Shown here: piece by piece, positions 44,953 to 53,186 of the stretch
Numbering within the stretch: the first letter of the stretch is position 1
Layout of the letters: each line of letters starts with the position of its first letter
Origin: Hephaestia sp. MAHUQ-44
GTDB lineage: Bacteria; Pseudomonadota; Alphaproteobacteria; Sphingomonadales; Sphingomonadaceae
Length of the DNA stretch: 64,000 nucleotides
Reading direction: 5' to 3'
Assembly (NCBI RefSeq): GCF_023806085.1
Contig: NZ_JAMSLX010000004.1
Location: 124,001 to 188,000 of the forward strand
The notes under the pieces: generated by a model
What the model was told of the DNA's origin: nothing
Databases searched by the model: none
The model's input: the letters and a program-made list of their open reading frames with translations, nothing else
Position numbers and translations under genes: made by a program

Positions 44953-47781
44953 TTAGACCGCCGCCTCGAACAGGTAACGGCCCGAACCCAGCGACAGCGT
45001 CGTCTCACCTCGCCGATCGGTCGCGCCCGAAACACCGCGCGCGCGCGCCGCAGGCGCGCCATCGACGCGCAGCTTCGCGAGCGACGTGGGCAGCGTCACC
45101 GAGGCGACGGCACCTGCGGGAACGGTGATGTCGAAGCGCACCGCCGAACCGTTGCGGCGCCACGCGCTTCGCACCGGCCCCAGCACCGAATCGTAGCTCG
45201 CCTCGGCGGAATCGAGCCCCGGGACGAGCTGCGGCGCGATCGTCAGCGTCGTCGCCGCCTTGCTCCAGAAGTCGAGCCGGATGCCGGCGAGGCCGTTGTA
45301 CAGCCACGCCAGCGCATGGCCGAGCATGAAGTGGTTCTGCGAGCCGCCGTTGCGGGGGTCCCAATTCTCGGTCAGCGCGGTCGCGCCTGCCATGATCTGC
45401 GCGCCATAGCTCGGTGCCTCGGTGCGCGAGAGCATTGCATGGAGGACGTCCGACCGGCCGTTTTCGCCCAGCGCCCGCACGACATAATGGAAGCCGACGT
45501 CGCCTGCCGTTACCTGATTGCCGCGCGACTGGATGTCGGCGACCAGCGCGGCGAGCACGCGGGCCTCTTGCCCCGCCGGCACCATGCCCAGCGCGAGCGG
45601 CATCGCGTTCGCGGTCTGGCTGTTGCGGTCGTAATTGCCCTTGGCCGCGTTGAAGAAGGCCGCGTTGAAGGCCGCCTTCACATGCTGCGCACGCCTGGCG
45701 AAATCGGCTGCGTGGGCGGTGTGGCCCAGCAAGGTGGCGATATCCACCAGGCAGGTGAGCATCTGATAATAGGTCGCGGTGCCCGTGACCCCCATCGTCG
45801 TCAGCGTGGGGTGGATGTTGTCCTCACGCTTTTCCCGCCGGCCCGGCGCGAGATCGAGCCAGTCGCCCAGCCCGTAATCGACCAGCCCGCGATCGGTGCG
45901 CTTGCTCTCCATATAATCCGCGTAGCGCTTCATCGCCGGATAGCCGATGTCGAGCACGCCGCGGTCGCCGTAGAATTGGTACGCCTTCCACGCCCCGATC
46001 ACCACCGTGCCGCCCCATTCGGGCGAATCGCGGAAGATCTCGTCGACACCGGTGAACTGGACGAATTCGGGCGCGATCTCGGGGATCTGGCCGCTCGGCA
46101 GCTGCGCGTCGGCAATGTCGGCGAGCATCTTTTCGTACATCGTGATCCCGTCCTCGACATAGAGGACGGTCTCGGCGTTGAGATGCGTCTGTTCGAGCCA
46201 ACCCAGTTTCTCGCGGTGCGGGCAATCGGTGAATACGCTCGCGGTATTGCTCAGTACCGCCTGCTTGATCAGATCGTGCGTCTGCACGAGCAGCTTCTGG
46301 CTCGAATCGAACCGCCCGCCCTGATGCAGTTCGGTATGGACGAACTCGCTTGCCAGCGCGACGACGGCAATGTCGTTCGGGCCCGCACGATCGGCGGGTT
46401 TCGCGCCCTCGACCTGGAGGTAGCGCGAGCCGCAATAGGTGAAGCGCGGCCGCCAGGTCTCGTCACCACGCCCGGCGAGCGTGTAATTGTAGTTCACGGG
46501 CAGGTTAGGCCGCGCGCCGATGCTGCGCGGGTCGATCAGCCCGTCGGCGCCGAGCACTTCCGAAGGGCTCAGCTTGATCGTGCTGCCCGCCGGGCCGCGC
46601 ACGGTGAGCACCGGGCGGCTCGAGCAATTCTTGCCGAAATCATAGACGAACACGCCGGGTCGGGGCTCGGTGATGGCGACCGTGGGATAGGTGGTACCCA
46701 CTGTCATCGGCGGGATGCCCTGCGGCTTCAACGTGCCTTCGGGGCCATCGACGACGAGCACGGGAGCCCAGCCGTCGCGCGCGGCATTCGGGCGGTCCCA
46801 ATCGGCGATCTCGCGCCGGGCGTCGTGATCCTCGCCGCCGAAGATCGACGAAAACACGATAGGCCCTGGCCGCGTCAGCCATTGGTCGTCGCTGCCGACG
46901 ATCTCGCGGCTGCCGTCCTCATAGGTGATCGCGAGCTGCGCGATCAGCCGCAACTGGCCGAAGGTGCCGACGAATTTCTTGTACCGCGTCGCGACCTGCT
47001 CAACATTGTACATGCCGTTGCCGAGCATCACGCCCAGCGCGTTGGCGCCCGGCTGCAACATCTCGGTGACGTCGTAGCTGTTGTAGAGCACGGTCTTGCG
47101 ATAATCGGTCCAGCCCGGATTGAGCAGCGAGGCACTGGTCTCGCGCCCGTTGATGCTCAACTGATAATGGCCAAGCCCGCTGATCGAGATGACCGCGTGG
47201 CGAACGGCCTTGTCGACCGTGAAGCCGCGCCGGAACAGCGGCATCACCTTGGGGCCGGGGTTGTCGGCGCCCTTGCGCGATTCGGCGATATGAACCGGCC
47301 AGCCCTTGTCGGCGGCGATCCATTTCGCCTGCCAGCCGTCGGTAACCCCAGTGATGAAGCGCTCGGGTGCACTCCAGGTCGAGGCCTTGCCGTCATCGCT
47401 CCACAGCATCACCGCCCACCAATAGGGGGTCTGTGCCGCCATCTTCAGGTCGCGGTCGGGGCGCGCGCTGAGCGCGCGCCCCGCCACTTTGCCGCTATCC
47501 CACACGTCGCCACTGCCCGCCGCGGCCTTGGCCGCGCTGCTGGCAACCACGATCCGCCACGCCGATTGCCGCACGCCCTGGGCGGCCGGATCGGTCGCCT
47601 CTGCGGTCCAGGTGAAGCGCGGGCGCGGTGCGTCCACGCCTTCCGGCCGCCGGCGCCATTCGACGCGCGGTGTTATCGGCCGCAGCGTCCCCGCAGGCGC
47701 GCCGAGCGCGACATTGGGAACCAGCGACGAGGCCAGCGTGGCGGCCATCAGGCCACGGCGAGTGAGATGCGGCATGGACAT
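44953..47781 (-). CDS. GH78 alpha-L-rhamnosidase, copy 2
   Basis: 942 aa. A Tat signal (LTRRGLMAATLASSLV) and the Bac_rhamnosid layout: N-terminal Fn3-like domain, carbohydrate-binding domain (GLGHYQLSINGRETSASLLNPGWTDYRKTVLYNSYDV), and catalytic (alpha/alpha)6 domain with FTDCPHREKLGWLEQTHL carrying the general-acid position. The motif has CPHREKLGWLE where copy 1 has CPQRDERMGWMGD, so the two copies belong to different GH78 subgroups and probably have different linkages or aglycones. The ATG at 47781 overlaps the stop of the clan GH-A gene (TAATG). Confidence 0.9.
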   Translation of the reverse strand: MSMPHLTRRGLMAATLASSLVPNVALGAPAGTLRPITPRVEWRRRPEGVDAPRPRFTWTAEATDPAAQGVRQSAWRIVVASSAAKAAAGSGDVWDSGKVAGRALSARPDRDLKMAAQTPYWWAVMLWSDDGKASTWSAPERFITGVTDGWQAKWIAADKGWPVHIAESRKGADNPGPKVMPLFRRGFTVDKAVRHAVISISGLGHYQLSINGRETSASLLNPGWTDYRKTVLYNSYDVTEMLQPGANALGVMLGNGMYNVEQVATRYKKFVGTFGQLRLIAQLAITYEDGSREIVGSDDQWLTRPGPIVFSSIFGGEDHDARREIADWDRPNAARDGWAPVLVVDGPEGTLKPQGIPPMTVGTTYPTVAITEPRPGVFVYDFGKNCSSRPVLTVRGPAGSTIKLSPSEVLGADGLIDPRSIGARPNLPVNYNYTLAGRGDETWRPRFTYCGSRYLQVEGAKPADRAGPNDIAVVALASEFVHTELHQGGRFDSSQKLLVQTHDLIKQAVLSNTASVFTDCPHREKLGWLEQTHLNAETVLYVEDGITMYEKMLADIADAQLPSGQIPEIAPEFVQFTGVDEIFRDSPEWGGTVVIGAWKAYQFYGDRGVLDIGYPAMKRYADYMESKRTDRGLVDYGLGDWLDLAPGRREKREDNIHPTLTTMGVTGTATYYQMLTCLVDIATLLGHTAHAADFARRAQHVKAAFNAAFFNAAKGNYDRNSQTANAMPLALGMVPAGQEARVLAALVADIQSRGNQVTAGDVGFHYVVRALGENGRSDVLHAMLSRTEAPSYGAQIMAGATALTENWDPRNGGSQNHFMLGHALAWLYNGLAGIRLDFWSKAATTLTIAPQLVPGLDSAEASYDSVLGPVRSAWRRNGSAVRFDITVPAGAVASVTLPTSLAKLRVDGAPAARARGVSGATDRRGETTLSLGSGRYLFEAAV

Positions 47782-50003
47782 TAGCGAACGACCCTGACGA
47801 GATAGTGGGTGGTGACGGGGGTGCCGACGGCGATCTCCCAGCCCGGCTCGATCATGCGACCCTTGATCTCGGGGCCGATCGGGCGTGCCGAACCATCGAG
47901 CGGCTGGGCGAACACGCCCACCGCGCCTTCGAGATCCTTGAGCTGGATCCAGCCCGTGATCGGCTCGATCACGGTGGGGGCGGTGCCCCAATTGGTCAGC
48001 ATCGCGCGACGCTCGTCCCATTCGGCACCGGTATTCTCGACCTTGCCGGTGGTGGTGAGCAGCATCCGATCGGAGAGGTTGAGCGGCTTGTTGTCGAGCG
48101 ACGACAGCGTGATCGCAGCAAATTTATTGCGGATGTCGGCCGAGAGGTTGCGCGTCTGCACCTTCTCATTGGCGCTGACGAACCCGACCAGCGCCTGGGT
48201 GCGCGGGGCGTTGATGCTGAAGATTCCGTCCTTGCCGTCGTCGGTCTTCCAGCTCAGTTCACCGGTGTCGGAGACGATCGGATTCATCGCCGGCAGCGGG
48301 GCGGGCAGGCTGGGCTTGCAATCGAGGCACGACACGCGCGAGCCGTGGACCAGCGGCAGCTTCATGTCGAAGCCGGGCGTATAATAAGGCATTGCCGCGC
48401 GCGGCATCCGCGACGCCTCGTTGACCTGATCGGTCGAGTAGGAGCGCGTCATCACCTGTTTTGCAGCCGCGACGTCGCCGCGCAGGAAGATCATCGAGCC
48501 GACGGGCATCTGCGCCATCTTCGCCGGATCGAGCGTGATGTCGAAATGGTCGCCGATCATCGGCGTCCACTTGCCGCTGATCTTGGTCTCGAAGGTGTAG
48601 AAGAAGATGCCATCCCAATCCTGGAGCGCCGCATAGGAGGCGAGGATGGGGATCATCTCGGAACCATAGTCACTCGGGTACGGGTGGTTGACCTCGCTCA
48701 CGGTATACGGCTTGTCGCTGGCGGCCGAGCGCGCGAGCTTCTGGATGATCGACAATTCGGGGGTGTTGACCATCGGCTCGTTGCGGCGGCCATAGATCGC
48801 CGGGTGCTGCCAATAGACGTGCGCATCGAGCACGTCGGATTTCATCGCGGTGCGCATCAAGGGCTGGTTGGCGATGAAATAGGTGTGATCGGCGAGCGGC
48901 ACGATCGGCGATTTGACGCCGACTTCATCCTTGAGGAAGCGCTTCATCTCGGCGTGGAAGTCGATCTCGACCTGGGTCACGAAATCGATCTCGGCATCGA
49001 GCCGCAGGCGCGGCGCATCGGGGTGATCACCGCGGCGCATGAACGGGATCTGCCCACCCGCAGCGACACCCGCCATCTGGCGCAGTTCGGCAATCTGGGC
49101 AGGCTTGCGGTTCTTCGCCAGCCAATCGTTATACATGCCGACGAGCAATGCCTGATAATGCGGCGTCATATCGAGTTGAAGGTTCGCGCCGCCTTCGACG
49201 CGCTCGCCGCGCAGCCAGTTGCGCATCCAGAATTCGAGCAGCGAATTCTCGTTGACCACCTCGACGGTCATCACCGCGGGATCATCGGCATAGCGTAGCC
49301 CGGTATAAGGGTTGGTATGCCCCAGCAATTGCTTGGCATAATCCTTTTGCAGCGCGATCAATTCGGGGCCGAAATAGGTATAAGCCTTGGCGTTGCCGAT
49401 CAGCTCGGCATCGGGCACGCCATCACCGGGCATGAAGCGGCGCCCGACGTTGAGGTTGAAATTGACGTAGATGCCGTTCTTCTTGAGCTGCGCGATGTAA
49501 TAATCGAGATTATCGAGCCGCTCGCGATTGAATTCCTGGCTGTTGTCGACATCGCCGCGGATCAGCCCGCGCGGGGCGTGGGTGAACGGGCCCGCCTTGG
49601 GCGACCGCTCGGCGCCTTCGTTGCGCACGGCGTTTTCGGTATCGGGGCGGTCGATGAAGTGCAGCCGCACGCAATTGACGCCAAGCCGCGCCAGTTCGGC
49701 GGCATAGATCTCGGCATCCTTATGCGACGGGATTTGCTCTGAGCCCACGGCCCAGCCGGTCATGTTCACGCCCCAGCAGCGGAAGCGCTCGCCATTGGGG
49801 CGATAGAAATGGCCGTCCTTGATCTGGATGAAGCCGTCCTTGCCGGCGGGGCCATCGAGCAGGAAGCGCACGTCGGCGGCCGAATCGACCCGCAGTTCGT
49901 GGTTCACCGGGAAGGGCTGGAGCGGAATTTCCTGCGCCCAGGCTGATCCCGAAAATGTGCCCATGAGCCCCGCGATTACGCCGGCGCTGATCATCTTTTT
50001 CAT
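47781..50003 (-). CDS. Clan GH-A-like glycoside hydrolase of unrecognised family, copy 1
   Basis: 740 aa. A Sec signal (SGSAWAQ), a short beta region, a (beta/alpha)8 barrel from GERFRCWGVNMTGWAV to about residue 510, and a C-terminal beta-sandwich. Candidate catalytic residues are Glu252 in VEVVNENSLLEFW and Glu437 in YTVSEVNHPYPSDYG, the acid/base and nucleophile pattern of clan GH-A. It looks GH5-like, but I cannot place it in a family. The gene starts after GGGAGGGAAGC, diverges from TonB receptor 2 and is coupled to GH78 copy 2. It is a tandem-type paralogue of the gene at 53187: the last ~200 residues differ at only about 14 positions by eye. Confidence 0.78.
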   Translation of the reverse strand: MKKMISAGVIAGLMGTFSGSAWAQEIPLQPFPVNHELRVDSAADVRFLLDGPAGKDGFIQIKDGHFYRPNGERFRCWGVNMTGWAVGSEQIPSHKDAEIYAAELARLGVNCVRLHFIDRPDTENAVRNEGAERSPKAGPFTHAPRGLIRGDVDNSQEFNRERLDNLDYYIAQLKKNGIYVNFNLNVGRRFMPGDGVPDAELIGNAKAYTYFGPELIALQKDYAKQLLGHTNPYTGLRYADDPAVMTVEVVNENSLLEFWMRNWLRGERVEGGANLQLDMTPHYQALLVGMYNDWLAKNRKPAQIAELRQMAGVAAGGQIPFMRRGDHPDAPRLRLDAEIDFVTQVEIDFHAEMKRFLKDEVGVKSPIVPLADHTYFIANQPLMRTAMKSDVLDAHVYWQHPAIYGRRNEPMVNTPELSIIQKLARSAASDKPYTVSEVNHPYPSDYGSEMIPILASYAALQDWDGIFFYTFETKISGKWTPMIGDHFDITLDPAKMAQMPVGSMIFLRGDVAAAKQVMTRSYSTDQVNEASRMPRAAMPYYTPGFDMKLPLVHGSRVSCLDCKPSLPAPLPAMNPIVSDTGELSWKTDDGKDGIFSINAPRTQALVGFVSANEKVQTRNLSADIRNKFAAITLSSLDNKPLNLSDRMLLTTTGKVENTGAEWDERRAMLTNWGTAPTVIEPITGWIQLKDLEGAVGVFAQPLDGSARPIGPEIKGRMIEPGWEIAVGTPVTTHYLVRVVR

Positions 50004-50113
50004 GCTTCCCTCCCTGTGCAGGCTATCCTGCAGTTGTCCCACAAAATGCGACGATATGACACATTATGGCAATTCAAGCCGGGCTTATACGGCTTGATCT
50101 CATTATACCAGAT

Positions 50114-50135
50114 TGGTGTTGTACTCATCACACCA
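50114..50135. promoter_or_regulatory. Inverted repeat TGGTGT-N10-ACACCA
   Basis: A 6-bp inverted repeat with a 10-bp spacer in the divergent promoter region, partly overlapping ACCAgatTGGT at 50107-50117. It is a candidate repressor or activator site; the binding protein is unknown. Confidence 0.35.
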
Positions 50136-50144
50136 TTTCTGTAA

Positions 50145-50161
50145 ATATTGTGAACCAATAT
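50145..50161. promoter_or_regulatory. Inverted repeat ATATTG-N5-CAATAT
   Basis: A 17-bp dyad, about 88 bp before the receptor GTG. Size and symmetry fit a dimeric HTH regulator site. Confidence 0.4.
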
Positions 50162-50248
50162 CCCATAAAGTGGGAATCGTGCGGTAAGCATATGGGGTGG
50201 GGCAGTTTGTCGCCGCTGAGATGGCGACACAGTTAGGGGAGGATTATC

Positions 50249-52876
50249 GTGTCTTTTGGAAAACTCAGGTCCGGCGCAGCCCTGTGCGCCCTTATCGCCG
50301 TCGCGGCGCCGTCATGGGCGCAGGGCCAGGCGATCAGCGATCAGGCGGATGTGGCGAGCGACAGCATCATTGTCACCGGCGTCCGCGCCAGCCTGCGGAG
50401 TGCGCAGGAAATCAAGCGCAATTCTGACTCGATCTCTGATTCGATCGTTGCCGAGGACATTGGCAAATTGCCCGACGTCAACGTCACCGAAGCGCTCCAG
50501 CGCATCACCGGCGTGCAGATCGGTCGCGATTACGGCGAGGGGTCGAGCGTGATGATTCGCGGGCTCACGCAGGTCGAGACCACGCTCAACGGCCGCGAAG
50601 TGTTCACCGCCGGCGCCGGCCGCACCTTCAATTTCCAGGATCTGGCCGCCGAGCTGATCTCGGGGATCGACGTCTATAAGGCGCCGACCGCCGATCTGGT
50701 CGAAGGCGGGATCGGCGGCACGATCGACGTTCGCACGCGCATGCCGCTCGATTTCGACGGTTTCACGCTCTCGGGCAGCGCGCGCGCGCGGTACAACGAC
50801 CTGGCCGACAAGGTGTCGCCGCTGTTCTCGGGGCTGGTCTCGAACCGTTGGAGCACCGGGATCGGTGAGATCGGCGTGCTGGTCGCTGCGACCTATCAGG
50901 AGCGCGCGTTCCGCAACGACACGATCTCGTCGGGCGCCCCCATCGGCCGCACCGATATCATCGCCGGCCGGACGATCGCCACCCCCGACGGCACCTACAG
51001 CCCGTCGATCATCGGCAACCGGACCCGCAAGGGCGTCGATGCCGCGGTGCAATGGCGCCCGACCGACGAACTCGAGATCTATGCCCAGGGCAATTATTCG
51101 AAGTTTGAGAACATCACCGATCAATGGGGCCTGAACATCCGCGCCGCGGCGAACTCGTCGCCAACGGTCGCCCCGATCCCGGGCAGCTTCACCACCTTCG
51201 ACGGCACCGACATCTTCAAGTCCGGGTCGTTCGCCAATAACCGTGTGACAGCCTTTGCCGCGGCGCGCGATGTCTATGATAAAAACCAGACTTATGCGAT
51301 CGGCGGCAAGTGGAAGCGTGACGGGCTGCAGTTGAAGGCCGACGTCAGCCGGACGACGTCGACCAACGATCTGTCGTACACCGATCTCGGCATCACGGCG
51401 GTCGCCCCCAAGACGCACCAGGACAATTCGGGCTCGGCCCCCTCGATGATCGTCGAGGGCGTCGATCTGACCAAGCTGAGTTCATACAATCTCGGCAGCT
51501 ACACGCTGAGCGAGAACCATTATAAGGGTAACATGTGGGCGGCGACGTTCGACGTGTCGCAGGAACTCGACGGCCCGATCACGCAGATCGCGGCGGGTTT
51601 CCGCTATGCCGATCGCAACGCCTATTTCACCCCGGTTCGCTTCTTCTCGGCCACGCCGGGTTCGCCGTCGGCGAGCAACTTTGCCGATCTGTTCGAGCCG
51701 ACGCATACGCCCGACTTCTTCACCAAGAAGGGCAATGTGCCGTTCACGCGCGATTTCCTCGTTACGAAGACCGATCTGCTGCGCAACGATTTCGAGGGTA
51801 TCCGTCAGCGGCTCGGCTTTACCGCCGTGCCGAGCGTCAATCCGTTGTCGACCTTCGACATCGGCGAAGAGGTCAAGGCGATCTACGGTCTGGCCAAGTT
51901 CGAGGTCGATCCCGGCATCCGCATCGACGGTAACGTCGGCCTGCGCGTGGTTCACACGCGCGGCAGCCTGATCGGTAACGTCGCGACCTATGTCAAGGAC
52001 GCCGACGGCAAGCTGACGCAGGACGGGTATCGGGCGCTCAATCGCAAGTCCGAATATACCGACTGGCTGCCGTCGCTTAACCTGCGTGCGCACCTGACGG
52101 ATGATCTCCAGCTGCGCCTGTCGGCGTCGAAGACGCTTACGCGGCCGGATTTCAACAATCTGTCGCCGTCGGTCACGGTAGTGCCGGCGTCGGGCCTGGC
52201 GAGCTCGGGTAATCCCGATCTGCAGCCGTTCCGCTCGGACAATCTCGATGCCTCGCTCGAATATTATTTCGGCGACAGCAGCTCGGTCTATGTGGCGGGC
52301 TTCTACCGCAAGGTGAAGGGCTTCCTGTCGAGCTCGGCGACCGCGGGCGTGGTCATCGACGGCAACGCCTATACGCTGACCCAGCCGATCAATGGCGGCA
52401 ACGGGACGATCAAGGGGATCGAGGTCGGCTATACGCAGTTCTTCGATTTCCTGCCGGGGTTGCTCAGCGGGCTGGGGGTCCAGGCCAATTACACCCACGT
52501 CAAGAGCGTCTCGCCGAGCCCGCTGGCCGGGCAAACGCTGCCGCTGCCCAATCTGTCGCCGAACAGCTACAATCTTGTTGCGATGTACGAGAAGGGCCCG
52601 GTTTCGGCGCGCGTCGCGTACAATTATCGCAGCACCTTCTACTCGGGGCTGGCCTATCTGAACGGTGGGCTCGGCGTCGCCTCGAACTTCCGCAAGGGTT
52701 ATGGTTGGCTCGATGCCTCGGCGTCGGTCGATGTCACCAGCCAGGTGGCGCTGACCTTCGAAGGCAGCAACCTGACCCGCACCAAGTCGGTAACCTATTT
52801 CGGCAATCCGCTTCAGCCCAACGGCCGGTCGTACGACGATCGCCAGTTCACCGTGGGCGTCCGCTTCCACTGGTAA
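50249..52876 (+). CDS. TonB-dependent receptor 2 (outer-membrane glycan/glycoside importer)
   Basis: 875 aa. Sec signal (AAPSWAQ), TonB-box-like SDSIIVTGVRAS, plug with KLPDVNVTEALQRITGVQIGRDYGEGSSVMIRGLTQVETTLNGREVF, and a barrel ending in GVRFHW with terminal aromatic residue. It is clearly homologous to the receptor at 595 along its length. The GTG start is supported by GGGGAGGA just upstream. It is transcribed alone, divergent from the GH-A/GH78 operon and ended by a UUCG-capped terminator. It lies between the two copies of the clan GH-A glycosidase, so it probably imports their substrate. Confidence 0.93.
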   Translation: MSFGKLRSGAALCALIAVAAPSWAQGQAISDQADVASDSIIVTGVRASLRSAQEIKRNSDSISDSIVAEDIGKLPDVNVTEALQRITGVQIGRDYGEGSSVMIRGLTQVETTLNGREVFTAGAGRTFNFQDLAAELISGIDVYKAPTADLVEGGIGGTIDVRTRMPLDFDGFTLSGSARARYNDLADKVSPLFSGLVSNRWSTGIGEIGVLVAATYQERAFRNDTISSGAPIGRTDIIAGRTIATPDGTYSPSIIGNRTRKGVDAAVQWRPTDELEIYAQGNYSKFENITDQWGLNIRAAANSSPTVAPIPGSFTTFDGTDIFKSGSFANNRVTAFAAARDVYDKNQTYAIGGKWKRDGLQLKADVSRTTSTNDLSYTDLGITAVAPKTHQDNSGSAPSMIVEGVDLTKLSSYNLGSYTLSENHYKGNMWAATFDVSQELDGPITQIAAGFRYADRNAYFTPVRFFSATPGSPSASNFADLFEPTHTPDFFTKKGNVPFTRDFLVTKTDLLRNDFEGIRQRLGFTAVPSVNPLSTFDIGEEVKAIYGLAKFEVDPGIRIDGNVGLRVVHTRGSLIGNVATYVKDADGKLTQDGYRALNRKSEYTDWLPSLNLRAHLTDDLQLRLSASKTLTRPDFNNLSPSVTVVPASGLASSGNPDLQPFRSDNLDASLEYYFGDSSSVYVAGFYRKVKGFLSSSATAGVVIDGNAYTLTQPINGGNGTIKGIEVGYTQFFDFLPGLLSGLGVQANYTHVKSVSPSPLAGQTLPLPNLSPNSYNLVAMYEKGPVSARVAYNYRSTFYSGLAYLNGGLGVASNFRKGYGWLDASASVDVTSQVALTFEGSNLTRTKSVTYFGNPLQPNGRSYDDRQFTVGVRFHW

Positions 52877-52938
52877 GCCCAGTGGCCGGGGCGGCGGCGA
52901 TCGGTCGCGGCCCCGGCATCTGCCCCCGCTTCGGCGGT

Positions 52939-52975
52939 TCGGCCAGCGTCCTTCGGGACGCTGGCCGATTTTTTT
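52939..52975 (+). terminator. Strong Rho-independent terminator of TonB receptor 2
   Basis: A 13-bp perfect stem (52939-52951 with 52956-52968), a TTCG tetraloop closed by C-G, and seven T residues at 52969-52975. Confidence 0.93.
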
Positions 52976-53030
52976 GCGAAGCGGGTTTGAGCGTGGACGC
53001 AGGAACGGGCGGCGCTCACGTCACAAAGCA

Positions 53031-53071
53031 AGAGCGGCGATCCAAGAATATCGGATCGCCGCTCTATTTTA
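53031..53071. terminator. Second hairpin, possibly terminating either strand
   Basis: AGAGCGGCGATCC at 53031-53043 pairs perfectly with 53053-53065 around a 9-nt loop, followed by ATTTTA on the plus strand. Confidence 0.6.
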
Positions 53072-53136
53072 TCGTGCTCTGTGCCAGGGGCGGCACGTGA
53101 TCCCACCGTTTTTCTTGCGGCATCGAAAGAAAGAAC

Positions 53137-53162
53137 GGCCCTTCGACAAGCTCAGGGCGAAC
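53137..53162. repeat. REP-like extragenic motif
   Basis: The core CCTTCGACAAGCTCAGGG, flanked by GGC and CGAAC, has a dyad-like layout. A very similar short extragenic sequence recurs in many sphingomonad and other environmental genomes. Only one copy is in this window, so its repetitive nature is from general knowledge, not shown here. Confidence 0.5.
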
Positions 53163-53186
53163 GGATCAGATTTGACGCCGCGCGCC

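Larger units (their letters stand above)
50004..50248. promoter_or_regulatory. Divergent promoter region: GH-A operon / TonB receptor 2
   Basis: 245 bp, AT-richer than its surroundings, with no credible ORF. It contains two inverted repeats listed separately and a TATACCA at 50104-50110 that recurs before the apnO-like gene. The receptor Shine-Dalgarno GGGGAGGA ends 5 nt before its GTG. Confidence 0.6.
52877..53186. other. Convergent intergenic region with two hairpins and a REP-like motif
   Basis: 310 bp without a credible gene. From left to right it holds the UUCG-capped terminator of TonB receptor 2, a second hairpin at 53031-53065, and a REP-like motif at 53137-53162 (all listed separately). 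Confidence 0.7.

Noticed and set aside
44941..47784. Plus-strand open frame of 947 codons opposite GH78 copy 2
   Set aside because: It mirrors the GH78 gene frame, shows His/Arg-rich shadow composition and no domain; the minus-strand gene has the full GH78 pattern.
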